The position numbers and the translations under genes were made by a program. This document shows positions 11,190-22,399 of a stretch of DNA of 64,000 nt, piece after piece (position 1 is the stretch's first letter; each line of letters starts with the position of its first letter). The DNA is from Neoechinorhynchus agilis (lineage: Eukaryota > Acanthocephala): NCBI GenBank assembly GCA_051530055.1, contig CM121343.1:1426001-1490000 (forward strand), given 5' to 3'. The notes beneath the pieces are model-generated. The model worked only from the letters and a program-made list of their open reading frames with translations. It was not told the DNA's origin and ran no database searches.

Positions 11190-11916
11190 GTGTTCATGAG
11201 GACCCAAAGGTACATGGGTTCTCTTCTTTGTGAATCAACAAATAAAACGTGTTATTATTAGGTTGAAGACATGACTGTCGGTATACGAAAAAATGAAGCA
11301 TCGAAAAATGAAGGCGTTCAAAAAGAATGATTTTAACGCTAAACAAATTAATCATCGATGGAAAATCCTTCGGGTTAGTCAAAGTATAATTTTGGTGAAA
11401 ATACTCCCGGTAATAGCATATTTGATTTATTGGACATATTTCGCGAGGTGACCTCGCCTCATCAGTCATCTAAAAAATAATACATTTTTCACATTCAGGT
11501 TTTAAGCTCGAGCACGCAGAATCGCCATACCCGAAATTCGGGGCCAATTATCCGCTCAAACCCCCTGCGATGTACTACGTTCTTTCCATGATTTTAGTAT
11601 TGATTTTTAACACGTCGCTGGCTGGAAGTTTCAAGCCAAAAATAGCTTTATTTAATTCCATATTGTTTAACACAGCGATGTGTAAGGCCTCCAAAACAAG
11701 ACTTCTTTTTAAGTTTTGCTCTATTTCTATAAAGTTGGTGCCACCAGAATCCGCTGGATCCTTACATGTCGCTTGATGATTGGAGATTACCGACACACGA
11801 ACCAAATGGTTTACTCCATTGTGAGTAAAAAGGCTGGAATTCGTCTATACAGTACTAAAGGAATCGCTCTCAGAATCACTTTCAAGAGGAAGGGTGAAAT
11901 TGAGCCGACTCATGGG
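11190..11916. mobile_element. PLE fragment with head-to-head inversion (GIY-YIG tail minus, upstream part plus)
   Basis: On the minus strand, 11,805-11,575 encodes the end of a GIY-YIG endonuclease (NFIEIEQNLKRSLVLEALHI ... DVLKINTKIMERT). It is followed by a 3' region with a hammerhead-like motif. On the plus strand, 11,800-11,916 encodes the part that normally precedes GIY-YIG (KKAGIRLYSTKGIALR, IEPTHG). The same element is found at 24,005-24,680, where both parts are on one strand. Here the upstream part is inverted relative to the tail, a 5' inversion structure. The plus-strand part stops exactly where the LTR-like repeat at 11,917 begins. Confidence 0.7.
11439..11465 (-). ncRNA. hammerhead-ribozyme-like motif (PLE 3' region)
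   Basis: The minus strand reads CTGATGA, one extra G, a perfect 6-bp stem (GCGAGG/CCTCGC) with a short loop, then GAAA. These are the two conserved hammerhead cores flanking stem II. PLEs are known to carry hammerhead ribozymes. A canonical motif has no extra base between CTGATGA and stem II. Stems I and III are not convincingly identified, so activity is unproven. Confidence 0.45.
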
Positions 11917-12086
11917 GATCAAATGGCTGACAAGAAGGTAACAAAGATGTGGTGACGATGCAACGCATGATTATTGATCGTGAGCGTTGACATTGTACTT
12001 GTGAGTGTGCAAGTGACGGGTGGTTGTTAGAAAATGGCTGGTTGTCACAAGAAGATTTTGATCATGGCTAACAAGGGAACGACAAT
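11917..12086 (+). repeat. 5' LTR-like repeat of the Gypsy fossil
   Basis: A 170-bp block repeated at 19,945-20,114 with no difference that I can see. It is immediately followed by TGGCGACGAGG (12,087-12,097), which has the TGG start expected of a tRNA primer-binding site and resembles Gypsy primer sites. That placement supports calling it an LTR or LTR end. Confidence 0.6.
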
Positions 12087-12100
12087 TGGCGACGAGGGTT
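12087..12100 (+). promoter_or_regulatory. candidate primer-binding site
   Basis: TGGCGACGAGGGTT starts with the complement of a tRNA CCA end directly after the LTR-like repeat. The tRNA species is not determined. Confidence 0.45.
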
Positions 12101-12720
12101 CGTTAATTCAAAGAATGATGGAAAGACAAGATGCTGTGATGGCTATGTTGTTGAAGCAGCAGGACGAGCAAGAAGCCAACGATAAAAGATTGTGGGAAAT
12201 GGTGTTTGAGAAGAAGGAAAACAATAAAGAGAGCAAATGACAAGTCAAGATCGCGCCCTTCAGAACTTTCAACCAGGAACAGGAGTCCTGGAAAACTACC
12301 TAGAGCAGTTAACACAACATTCCCTGCTCTCGGGGATAGAAGACGAGGAGCAGGAAAAGACATGCTTACTTGATTGGTTGGGCCCGAGGACATTTGGAAT
12401 AATCAGGAAAGCGACTGGAGCGAGAAAGCCAGCCGAACTGAAATACAACGATTTAATGATGTTATTGAAAGAGATGATGGGAGAGCGAATTCACGAAATC
12501 ACATACAGGTATAAATTTTTCAATATGAAGATGAATGTGCAGCATTCGTACAGAGAATGGGTCACGGAACTGTGGGGGCTGCAAGATGTTGTGGTGTTGA
12601 ACTGCCCTCACGAGGAGGTGTGGAAGATGGCATTACAACACAAGAATTTAAAACTAAAAAATTAACCGAAGCCATGGAAGTAATGAGAAGTCAGGAAAGG
12701 GAGGGGAGTTACACATCCTG
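12100..12720 (+). mobile_element. Gypsy gag part
   Basis: The translated region has a Gypsy Gag-like helical domain with the family's pattern: YLEQLTQHSLL, EKTCLLDWLGPRTFGIIRKA, DLMMLLKEMMGERI and YRYKFFNMKM near its middle. The first part before it is Gln/Glu-rich and likely coiled coil. No zinc knuckle is seen before the virus-like segment begins at about 12,720. Fossil, broken. Confidence 0.65.
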
Positions 12721-12723
12721 CCG

Positions 12724-15507
12724 GTGGCAAACAATGTAGTTTCGGCCTTTGCCTACTCACCTGCTAACGACGCCGCCGAGACTGAAATGTTAACTGCACT
12801 GGCAAATGGAGTGCGCTCTGGTGTTCTGGTCGTGGATAACGTAAAGTTCAGTCCCAATCAGTTGAATGTGTTGGCCTTGGCTGCGAATGAGTTTCCGAGG
12901 TTTGCAGTAGCTGCTCCTGGCCACCCATCTTTGGCCCAAGCGGTGACTATTCCCGCAGTGCCTCTCGTCATTTTGTATCGCGGAGGGCAGGCTATCGTTC
13001 CTCCTGCAGTTCTCCCTCAGTTCAACGTTGTTAAAGAGACGATTGTGCGGTTGATGTCCCTCCGTCGTGAGTTCTCTGCTGCAATAACTGGTTTTCATCG
13101 AGCGGCCTCAATTTTTGCTCGTTGGGGGCCGACCAGGCATCTCAGTCGGATAGGGGGATTTACCGGGACGCTCGAGGTTTCTGTGCTAGTGACCAAAGCC
13201 ACATTTTGGAAATTCCTTCTTGCACTTATTAGGTTTAATCCGGGACGCGGCGGATGAGGACATCAAACTGGAGGCTTCCTTTATGGCGTCAGTGGACGCC
13301 TCGGATTGTTTTAGGCTGAGCCTATTTTCTTCTGCCATCGCTGTACTATCCATATCAACTGCTTTCGACCAATATTGTATAACGGCCCGTGGATTATGCT
13401 TCGGCGATATAGTAGAGACGGCAACAAATTATAACAGTATGAGGACCAAGATACAGCAACTATCAACAGTCTCAAGAGTCGCCCCTGCCTTGTGTCTCCT
13501 TTATCAGATGGCCATGCGTCTATCAACTGCAATAAAAATGCCGAGCCTTGGAATACACTTTTGGACTGGAACCGCGTGGGCAACTGAATTCACAGCCATA
13601 TCTGTAGAGAACAATGTCACCGATGCGATGTGGCACGGCGCTTTTGGCGCTTACGTCCCTTATCCGGTATCTCCACTCTCAATGCTATGGTGCGTTAAGA
13701 TTTATCCGGCACACTGGGCTTTCCCAGTCCTCCGACTTCAATTATGATTACAAAGGAAATCGTGCGTGCGGGCTTTCTGCGAGATGTATTCTTCATGCCG
13801 TCCATAGGTGACGAGATTTTCAATTCTGGCGGCGTGATTGCGAGCGGCAGGCATAGTACTTCTCACTATGTAAAACTCCTGCTCAATGTCATAGCGCAAA
13901 CTGCCCGTTACGTTTTTGCGCCTACCAATGAGTGGATTGCCCGCGATCCAGACATGATCAGTCACGAGCGGTCCATACCCGGTGATCGACCGTTGCCTGC
14001 CATGCAATGGGATGAAGAACTGATGATTATAGTTCCTGGAACGCTTTGTGCCTTCTCATGGGAGATGTCTAGCTTCGCCTCGCCAATATGGCGCCTAGGC
14101 GACCTACACGCTGAAATCTCTAGAGTGATCCTCCGGAAAGATTGTCTACAGCACCCGGCAGTGGGCATAGAGTGCGATAGAGGCAGCATCTATACCCCTG
14201 GTGCTTTCGACATCTTAGGCCTACATGACGTGGAAGGTGAAGCCGGGACTTTGCCAGTGGATGATTTCAAGTTTTAGAGGGGGCTAGTGGGTGTGTTACA
14301 AGCCCTCTTAAGGGCCACGTTGTGAGATAGAAAATTAAAACTTCTCTCATTGCGCTTGAAACCCTAGTGAGTGGGTATGTTCAGGCTACCTTGAAGAACC
14401 AAAAAACCAGGGCATTGTGTTCCTCTACTTACCCCTTCCCCTCTGCATTTTTAGATATTGATGGTACTCGACTTTTCGCCAGATAAAATGCAACAGCTAT
14501 GGGCAGCAGCGAAGGTTGACCCTAAAGACGCCAGGGCTCGCGTCTCAATGTTATTGGACGAAGGGCCACTTTTGGCGACTACATCAGTACACGCTTCGAC
14601 TAGACTAGGTTCATCAATAGCTCGTCTCCACACTTTGGCTGAAGTAGAGGATGCTACTCGAAATACGGAGAGATTAGGCTATCTCCTGTCTATGGATACG
14701 TACAATGTGGCTTCTGTCGGACTCAACAACGAGCGGGATAGACAGAGATTGCTCGATGCAATGTCGGGGCTCTGTTTTTCGAATGACTCTCCAGTGGCCT
14801 TCGCACTATGGCAACAAGTTTTACCCGATTCTAGGGCACTCAGTTCCTTGGTTCGAGAGGACCTAACTGCTTTGGAGGCTTCTGCTACTTTGAAAGTTCC
14901 TTTAGGCGCGATGTTGAAAATTGGGCGATACCCTTTTCATAGGTGTCCACACCTCACAATCTCAAGATGGGCCACTTCCAGGAAGGGCTACGATGGAGTC
15001 AACACCCTATTTCCTGCGGCAACGAAGGCTGATTGGGCTGCAACCAAACTAGACGCCCAAACTACCCTAATGCTCATATCTCAAGCCGCTCGTAAGCACA
15101 AGAACCGTTGGATTACACGAATCAATGACCTATTTCGCGTTATGCGCGTCGGAAACTTCAATTCCACCGCGGCCGGACTTTTGCTTGCAGTAGTTTCTAG
15201 CGAAGAGATGTCCCAGTGGGTGAACGTATTGAGCTCAAAAGGTCACTGCTGCCTACCTTCTGGAGACCTACTCACTCAGTTGAAGAAGTTAAGTGATGCT
15301 GCCCTCCGATCAGGGCGTTGTTGGCGAGGGCACCAACTATCTGCACCGGCACTGGCTAAGTTTGCTTATTGGCATCTATGTTCCTCGCGTGCTTTGAGCA
15401 CCTCTGCTTGGGATAAGGAAAGAATGAACAGGACCACCCCCGTAGAACTGTCACCCGTCTTAGGTTTTGACATAGTCGCAGCGATTCAAAATTCATCCAA
15501 TGGGTAG
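12724..15507 (+). mobile_element. endogenous totivirus-like RNA virus segment (coat and polymerase N-terminal parts), fossil
   Basis: About 2.8 kb of higher-GC sequence sits between Gypsy gag and pol. Part 1, about 12,724-14,277, is coat-like: long, hydrophobic/aromatic, low in lysine, with no retroelement motif. Part 2, 14,458-15,507, is a 350-codon frame resembling the region upstream of the RdRp motifs in totivirus-like polymerases, ending in RSGRCWRGHQLSAPALAKFA. The catalytic polymerase motifs are not included. The order coat then polymerase, with a short gap between, fits Totiviridae-like genomes. It is broken, with about three breaks, and the polymerase piece is open throughout, so it does not look very old. 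Family assignment comes from overall look and is moderate. A different double-stranded RNA virus group is possible. Confidence 0.5.
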
Positions 15508-17640
15508 ATGTCTAGTATGGGTATCTAAAACAGGACAAAGGAAACAACTGCCAGTTATTGTGGCCAAGAGAAGGGAAAGCCCATTATTCGGTTTGGATTG
15601 GATCAGAGGATTCGGTTTAAAAATCCCAGCGGAGATAAGAAATAAAGAGGGGTTTAGTTGTGTGAAAGAAATAACATGGGAGGAAAATCGAAGAACAATT
15701 TCCAAAGGTGTTTGATGAAATGGTGGACAAAGTGAAGAATTTCAAAGCACAGCTGATCGTGGAAAAGAATGCCAAACCAATAGGCCCGCTCGACGGATTC
15801 CGTTACCGTTATTGAACAAAGTCAAAAAGGAAATATTCCGCCTGAAGGAGAGGAGGCGATCGAATGGATTACACCCATGGTAGTAGTAAAAAAAGCTAAT
15901 GATCAAATTAGGATTTGCGGTAATTTCAGAGTGACGATTAATCCGTTCTTGATTATGGAAACATATCATATGCCGACCATCGAGCAGTTATTCCAAAAAC
16001 GTGGCTGAAGGTTGCAAATATTCTATTATTGATTTGAAGGACGAATATTTGCAACTCGGGGTGGAAGAACGGAGCAGTCAGCTGTTAACAACGAGTACAC
16101 CGTGGGGTTTGTTCTGATATGCCAGGATGCCATTTGGTATAGCAGCCGCACCAATAATCTTTCAAAAATTCATGGACAACCCTATTGGCGACACCCCCGG
16201 CGTGTCGGTGTATTTAGGCAATATATTTGTGACTGGAGCAAACATGGAGGAACATTGGGCGCACGTACAGGAGGTTTTCAGGAGATTTGAGGACGTTGGA
16301 TTAAAGGTGTCCAGATCAAAATGCAAGCTGATGCGTGAGGTGTGTTTCTTGAGGATGCGCATTCACGAAAATCGAATTCAACCGATTGAGAGCAAGACGA
16401 CAGCAGTGTTGAACGCTACCATTCCAACTAATATAAAAGAGTTACGATCCTTTTTGGAACTTGCCGATTTCCATGCTCCATTTATTCCAGGACTGCAAAT
16501 GTTGTGCGTACCGCTGTATGAATTGACGAGTGTGAAAAGAAGATGGAACTGGACAAGCAGACATCAAGCAGCGTTTGAGCAAGTAAAACGAGCCTTAGGA
16601 AGTCCGGAGAGACTAATTTCTAACCAAGTGGAGTTGCCAGTGGTTGTGATGTGCGATGCGAGTCAGAAGGGAGTTGGTGTGTGATCTGTCATATTGTCGA
16701 ACGAGGACAAAATATTCCGATTGCGTGTACGTCTCGAGTCTTGGCCGATGCCGAAAAGAGATACTCACAAATCGAGAATAAGGATTTTGCAATTGTGTTC
16801 GCCGTAAGGAAATTCCATGTATTTTTACAAGGTAGGAAGTTCATTTTGCAGACCGATCATAGACCATTAAAATATATGCTTGGAACCGAGCGAAACTTGT
16901 CCAAAATAGCTAATACTCGCCTGATGAGATGATCCTTGATTCTATTGGAATATCAATATGTGGTGGTGCATATTAAAGGAAGAAAAACGTTATGGCAGAT
17001 GCACTATCAAGGATGCCATAGAGGGACAATAGAAATAAAAGTGTCACATGATGAAAATGTGGATCATTTTGAACTATCGGACGAGTACTAAGGTCTGAAT
17101 CGCGATGCGATTCACAAATAAATACAATAATGAGATACGTGTTGAGAGGCTGGCCGGACAGACAACAACAGGAGGATCAAGCGTTCTGGGTAAGATGAAT
17201 TAGCCGTGGAAAGAGGGGTCCTGCTTTGGTTGAACCGGATCGTGGTACCGGAACGTCCGCGAGCACATTTCTTAGAAATTTTGCATCATGGTCCTCCGGG
17301 CGAGTCCGTGATGAAGAACATTGCAAGATTCCATTGTTATTTGCCGGGAATAGACAAGGAGGTAGAACATTATGTCAAACGATGCAGTGACTGCCAACGT
17401 TTGCGACCAAGACAAGTATCGGCGCCATTAATTCCTTGGGATGTACCAAAAGGGCCATAGAAAAGATTGCACATTGATATTGCGGGACCGTTCGGAGGGT
17501 CCCGTATTTGGTAATGGTCGACGCATGTTCCAAATGACCCGAAGTTTGGAGGGAAACACGAGTATTTCATTTGATAAACATGGCTCATTCATAGTGTATA
17601 AGATAGACATGATGCTGATCAGTGCTAATGGAGATCCTTT
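15500..17640 (+). mobile_element. Gypsy pol part (protease end, RT, RNase H, integrase start)
   Basis: The start resembles the protease/RT junction (PLFGLDWIRGFGLKIP). RT follows at about 15,780-16,520 (AAAPIIFQKFMDN, VYLGNIFVTGANMEEHW, FLELADFHAPFIPGLQ) and RNase H at about 16,620-16,930 (VVMCDASQKGVGV, ENKDFAIVFAVRKFHVFLQG). The integrase zinc-binding part is at about 17,200-17,460 (ERPRAHFLEILHHGPPGES, HYVKRCSDCQRLRPR). The order is the usual Gypsy order. Fossil, broken with several breaks. No 3' LTR follows directly. Confidence 0.75.
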
Positions 17641-18289
17641 AAAAACATGAAAAATAATATGAAAACTTTACGGAGATTACGTCTTGACAACGAATCTGTC
17701 TAAGAAACTAATCATTCGAACTAATATCCAAATGGAAAATTCGATAATTGTGTGCTCTAATTTTAATGAAAGTAAAAATTGAATCGAAGAATAAAATTGA
17801 TGGGAGTAATAAGTCCATTCTGGATTCAAAGCGATATTACCATTTTCTACATCCATTATTCCATGATTGACAATATAAGAACAGGGATAGAGAAATATCA
17901 TTTTTTGTAAGTCATAATCATACATTTTCTTGGCATATTAATATGATCAGTTATTATATAAATAAAAACATCTTATTTGCACGATATTCACCAATAAAGT
18001 CTTAATGGTGATGCTCCTGACATGTACAATTATTTTATCATAGGAGTGCAAAACTTTCAGAACTTGTAAATAAATCAAAACTCCACAAACTCACAATAAT
18101 ATTAAAGTCTGTGGAGCTTACTCAATTATCGATTAAAGAATCTTTCTTGAATAATAGCTTAAAAAAGATTACAATATACACCCATCCTCTCTATGGAGCC
18201 GCTCGTTACGCTGCATTTCTCTATAACGGCCATCTTAAATTAAGACAAGTTTTCGATTTACGGCCTAAAATGTTTCCTTCTTACCACAA
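17641..18289. other. AT-rich spacer, nothing recognised
   Basis: AT-rich stretch after Gypsy pol and before a LINE fragment. The minus-strand frame at 17,677-17,925 has no family signature. It may be 3' flank of Gypsy or unrelated DNA. Confidence 0.35.
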
Positions 18290-19150
18290 AATCTTTTATT
18301 CGAAAATGTCCGACCAAGAGGAAAAGATGTGCTTTCTGTGCAGTAGATCATCATAGCTCTAAATGTCCCAAGAAGGAGAAGCGATGTGCAAATTGCGGAC
18401 AAACAGGACGCTGTTCGTTTGCCAAATTCTGCTCGAGCTTCCGTGCATATTACGCTTGGACCGTGAACCAGAATAAGGTATCCGAAACTAGCGATGCAAG
18501 ATATCCGAGAATTTCAACAGCGTCCATCACTCCTCAACCTGAAGCCTTTGGTCCCAGTATGAAGAAAGGAAATGGCAAACAACTGAGCATCAGCTCTGGA
18601 TCGAATCTGGACGACATTTCACAAAATGTTTCGAAACAAATGATGAAGACGGTGGAGAATAGAATTCAAATAGCGATTAAGGTTTTGGAGAGACGTTTAG
18701 CGGCACATTTTAATGCCCTTATGGAATCCATAACGTCGACTATGAAGAGAACGACAGGAGCGAAAAGTCATACACCGGTAAAACGGTCCAGAGTTTCAGA
18801 TAATATACAAACAGATAATCTAAGTGTGGTCTCCGAAGAAGAGATAATGGAGGTGGATAACGACGTAGAGATGGTTCACCAGATCTTGGAAGAACAGAGA
18901 CAGTTATGTGCAGAAGGGGTCAACAAGTTGATCCATAAGGGGAGTTTTTGATACATGCTAAGGTTAGCGCAATGGAATGCAGGTGGCTGCGCAGGTATTG
19001 CCAGACTGTCTAACATCCTATTAAATACTAAAATCGTATTTATAGACGAAACTAAATCCCTACTTAATAGTAACAATCTACCTCAGAATCTCTCTCATTT
19101 TTCATCACACCACTGTTTAGTAAGAATTCCCAGGGTTTGTTATCAATTTT
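18290..19150 (+). mobile_element. LINE (jockey/I-like, family A) fragment: ORF1 end and ORF2 start
   Basis: ORF1 is present from its zinc knuckles (CAFCAVDHHSSKC, CANCGQTGRCSFAKFC) through a basic linker. It continues with a coiled-coil-like stretch (VENRIQIAIKVLERRLAAHF) and a C-terminal motif (MVHQILEEQRQLCAEGVNKL), ending at 18,951. ORF2 begins at 18,955 with the start of an APE-type endonuclease (LRLAQWNAGG) and breaks off by about 19,150. Both ends are truncated: the first half of ORF1 and nearly all of ORF2 are missing. It lies between two Gypsy pieces. The same family is found at 45,279, 56,537 and 60,307. Confidence 0.75.
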
Positions 19151-19164
19151 TAGTGATGTAATAA

Positions 19165-19944
19165 GGCCGAAACTTACCGCCCAATCCATCTCCTGCAGGA
19201 CGCAAGGAGTTTGCAACCATTCAGAAGAGAATGGCCACTGATATTGGCTAGCGATGCAAGCGATATTGGCGTGGGTGCAGTTTTGTACCATGGCTTGCCG
19301 GACGGACGGAGAAAACCCATCATGCATGCTTCTCGTAAATTGCAAAAAGCGGAACAGAATTATGCTACTATCAACAAGGAGACGTTGGCTATTATCTTTG
19401 GAGTCAAAAGATTTAATCTGTATTGGTACGGACGTCGATTTACCGTCCAAGCGGATCACAAACCGCTATAGTATATTTTGGGTTTTGATCGCGACTTGAC
19501 CAGAATGCCAAACAGTCGAGTGGTAAGATGGACTTTGCTATTGGGAGAGTATGACTACAAGGTAGAATATGTCAAGGGAAGAAGCAATGTACATGCGGAT
19601 TGCCTCTGATTTCAACGGAACCAAGTGATGATGAAGGTACGATATGTTGGATACATGAAGAGAAGTCAAGGGTTTGTGAGATGGCTTCTGACGAGATCCT
19701 GATTTATCGCAAGTGGTGCTGTATCTGAGAGACGGTTGGCCGAAACAGGTAGATGAGAAATTCATAGCGTATGGAGACGAAAAGACGAATTATCGTTCGA
19801 GAACGGAATTTGTATGCTGAGTGAAAGGATCGTCATGCCCAAACAATTACGCCAGCATGTGATCGAGACTTTACATAGGGGTCACATCGGTATAGAAGGA
19901 ATGAAGGCGCTGGCTCGCAAGGAGAACAATAAAAACGTTACATG
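19165..19944 (+). mobile_element. second Gypsy fossil piece: RNase H and integrase start
   Basis: It encodes a Gypsy RNase H (LILASDASDIGVGAVLYHG, NKETLAIIFGVKRF, VQADHKPL) and the beginning of integrase (LRQHVIETLHRGHIGIEGMK). The wording differs from the RNase H at 16.6 kb, so this is a different Gypsy lineage. It runs directly into the LTR-like repeat at 19,945. Fossil, broken with several breaks. Confidence 0.7.
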
Positions 19945-20114
19945 GATCAAATGGCTGACAAGAAGGTAACAAAGATGTGGTGACGATGCAACGCATGATT
20001 ATTGATCGTGAGCGTTGACATTGTACTTGTGAGTGTGCAAGTGACGGGTGGTTGTTAGAAAATGGCTGGTTGTCACAAGAAGATTTTGATCATGGCTAAC
20101 AAGGGAACGACAAT
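19945..20114 (+). repeat. 3' LTR-like repeat (identical to 11,917-12,086)
   Basis: Second copy of the 170-bp block. It ends with GACAAT as in the first copy but is followed by unrelated sequence instead of the primer-site-like word, as expected for a 3' LTR. No clear target-site duplication is seen at the outer flanks. Confidence 0.55.
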
Positions 20115-20640
20115 ACCAACCGCGCGTCTCGAAGCACCGTAGAATTTACATCCAAGGTTGTAAAATTGTTGGTCGCAAGAACAAAGAATTCCCATATAAC
20201 CTATTAGAGGCGGATGAGTAAGCGTCGATATTGGTGAACACTTTGTTGTAGTGAGCGTCAAGACGAGTTGGAAAGTCTCGGATGTAGGAGAACAGAATAT
20301 AAAATACTCACCGGTATTAATGTGTTGTAATTTTAGAAGTCTAAAATTAAGAATTGTTTTCTCGTGGCAAAATCATTTGACAAGTAAAACTCTCCACGTG
20401 CTAGTTAGGTTTATGGACAAGGACCCGGCGGAACTATTAGCGAGATACTACTTATATCCCGGGTTGTTGGAAAGGGAAGGTGAGGGAGAGTTCTGGACAT
20501 CTGCTCAACCGACGGGACGAACTATAAACTTCGATGTCGGTACTTTAACACACTTCAAAACCCTACTCGTCTTTGCACGAAGACTATTTAGCCATTCTAA
20601 AATTCTATTTTCTTATAACAACAATACTGTCAACTGAATC
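20115..20640 (+). other. unrecognised open frame region
   Basis: The plus-strand frame 20,251-20,637 (128 aa) includes VRFMDKDPAELLARYYLY, PGLLEREGEGEFWTS and HFKTLLVFARRLFSHSK. I do not recognise it. It is not obviously retroelement-derived. It lies between two Gypsy pieces and may be chance or an exon. Confidence 0.25.
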
Positions 20641-21270
20641 CTAGGGGCCAATTGTTGTTGATTTGGTGTTCAATGCAGGCTCTTTAAGCACTATTGCTGA
20701 TTGACTGGGGAGAATGGTGATCGTAGGTAACGGTGGTCAAATCGCAAATCCCGTTTCATATGACATATTGGAGTTACCGGCATGATGGGATAATGCGTAA
20801 CGGAATAGAATTAACGGAATCGAAGACCGAAGCATTGGTGAATGCAACAAGCCCCAAGAACGCTAGAGAATGGAGATCTTTTCTCTGCCTCGCGAATGTC
20901 CATTCTAAGTTCGTTTAGCATTTTATGCGTGTTACTGTAAGAACTGGTGACTGTCCCGAAATCGCAATGGAGTTGGACACAGGACCACATGAAGGCATTC
21001 AAATGCGAATCTGTAACGATTGACACCATATTCGCCGGATTTACAACTGGTTCTATGTCCAAGTTACTGAAACACGCAGAGACATTAAGAACCCATTGAA
21101 CGAGAGGCCCTAGTGATAGTTTTCGGAGTCGAAAGGTTTCATCAGTTTATGTTTGGGAGGACCATCACTTTAAAGACAGATCTCTGGAAACATTTCTCAA
21201 AGCTTTAGATGTAACTAGTTACGAAGGGTTGACAGAAGAAGGAGTAGCCGGGTTGAAATTGACATCAGCA
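20641..21270 (+). mobile_element. Gypsy RT-RNase H fossil
   Basis: Decayed Gypsy: an end-of-RT stretch (NGIELTESKTEALVNATSP, WRSFLCLANVHSKF) and RNase H words (EALVIVFGVERFHQFMFGRT). Broken with many breaks, no LTR seen, old. Confidence 0.6.
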
Positions 21271-22270
21271 AAGCAGTTTATATCAATGAGCTAGTCATGA
21301 ACGTGCAGAATCGTCCAGGGGAATGTTGTATATAATAAAGGGGAAAAAATAGATCCCAATTATTCTGCAATAACGCTGGCTGTACGCATAATAATCCGAA
21401 AAAAGAGGACAGCGCTGATGGTGTTCAAAGAGGCTATTAAGGATGCTTTGAGACGGAGATGGAATTCTGCGGGGATAATGCTCCCTATTCCGGTTGATAG
21501 GTTCAAAAGGAATAAAAAGTTACCAGCTCAAAAGACTTCAAAATATAAAATAATTTAATAATTGTTCCAAAATTGAAAACTGGCAGAGTTTAAATTCTGT
21601 AGTTGCACCGAGGGAGTAAAGTAGACGAAACCTCCTGAATTTTCGCCAACAATGCAACATTAAAAGTCAAATATCCATTCATAAATTTACTTACATTCTC
21701 AACTGAAGCAGCCGAAATGCTCGAGATCATTCAAAATCTTCCAGTAGAAGAGCAAATCGACAACGGTTTCGAAATAATGCAGCAAAGTGCGCATTCGATG
21801 CTGAGAGTGACAAACGTGTATAAACGAAAGAAAAGCAATTTTAATTTTTAAACGTCGATCGTATTACGTCGATATTTTAAAGTTTCGATTTCACTCTTCT
21901 AATTTGTTTATCTCGGATTTCGAAAACTAATGTGCAACTTTTTTTTATGGAGATGGTCGATGTTTCATGGTTTAAGGAAAATTTCTATAAATGTGGAATT
22001 CAATTTAACACGGGTTAACAAAATTTTGCAATTGAAATGCTTCCATTTTCTGGATTATCTAAAAAATATGTATTGCCCGATTGAAGATGTTCCTCGAGGC
22101 ACATGTTTCCTTCATTAATTATCTTATAATCTAAATTGACTACTTGGGAGCTTTCATCTCGCTTAAACTTATTATTTTGGTTTTTGCTCGTTAAAGGACG
22201 TCTTTAATAAAAGATTCTTTACCAGGCTAAGACCTAAACAACCGACTTAAATGTCAATATGTGAGGCAAA
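21271..22270. repeat. AT-rich region with a diverged repeat shared with 39.6 kb
   Basis: No gene is seen. About 21,650-22,010 is similar to about 39,590-39,950, sharing AACGTGTATAAACGAAAGAA, TTACGTCGATATTTTAAA and AAATGTGGAAT. In both places a hammerhead-like word set lies within a few hundred bases, so this may be non-coding sequence associated with a PLE. Confidence 0.4.
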
Positions 22271-22274
22271 GGCG

Positions 22275-22302
22275 TTTCAAACCTCGTCGGGTTCATCATC
22301 AG
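22275..22302 (-). ncRNA. hammerhead-ribozyme-like motif, with a partial plus-strand partner
   Basis: The minus strand reads CTGATGA, an extra T, GAACC/GGTTT as stem II (last pair G-U type), then GAAAC. A second, incomplete version on the plus strand at 22,338-22,365 (GAACCCGACCAGGTTCGAAA) faces it. A related complete motif is at 39,266-39,293. The paired opposite-strand motifs suggest a collapsed PLE end. Confidence 0.4.
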
Positions 22303-22399
22303 TTTGTTAGTTATTAATAGACGCTTAACAAACTTATGCTGAACCCGACCAGGTTCGAAACGTCTTTAATAAAAGGTTCTCTACCGGGCGAAGACCTAA

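Larger units (their letters stand above)
11917..20114 (+). mobile_element. Gypsy LTR retrotransposon fossil bracketed by identical 170-bp repeats, with foreign insertions
   Basis: Repeats at 11,917-12,086 and 19,945-20,114 appear identical over 170 bp. They bracket gag (about 12,100-12,720), a totivirus-like segment (12,724-15,507), Gypsy pol (about 15,500-17,640: end of protease, RT, RNase H and integrase start), a LINE fragment (about 18,290-19,150) and a second, different Gypsy RNase H/integrase piece (about 19,165-19,940). The interior is broken with many breaks. Identical LTRs would indicate a young insertion, whereas the interior looks older. The right repeat could instead belong to the second Gypsy piece. 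The outer boundary is therefore provisional. Confidence 0.55.

Noticed and set aside
17677-17925. Minus-strand 82-codon frame after Gypsy pol
   Set aside because: AT-rich, no signature, no second copy.
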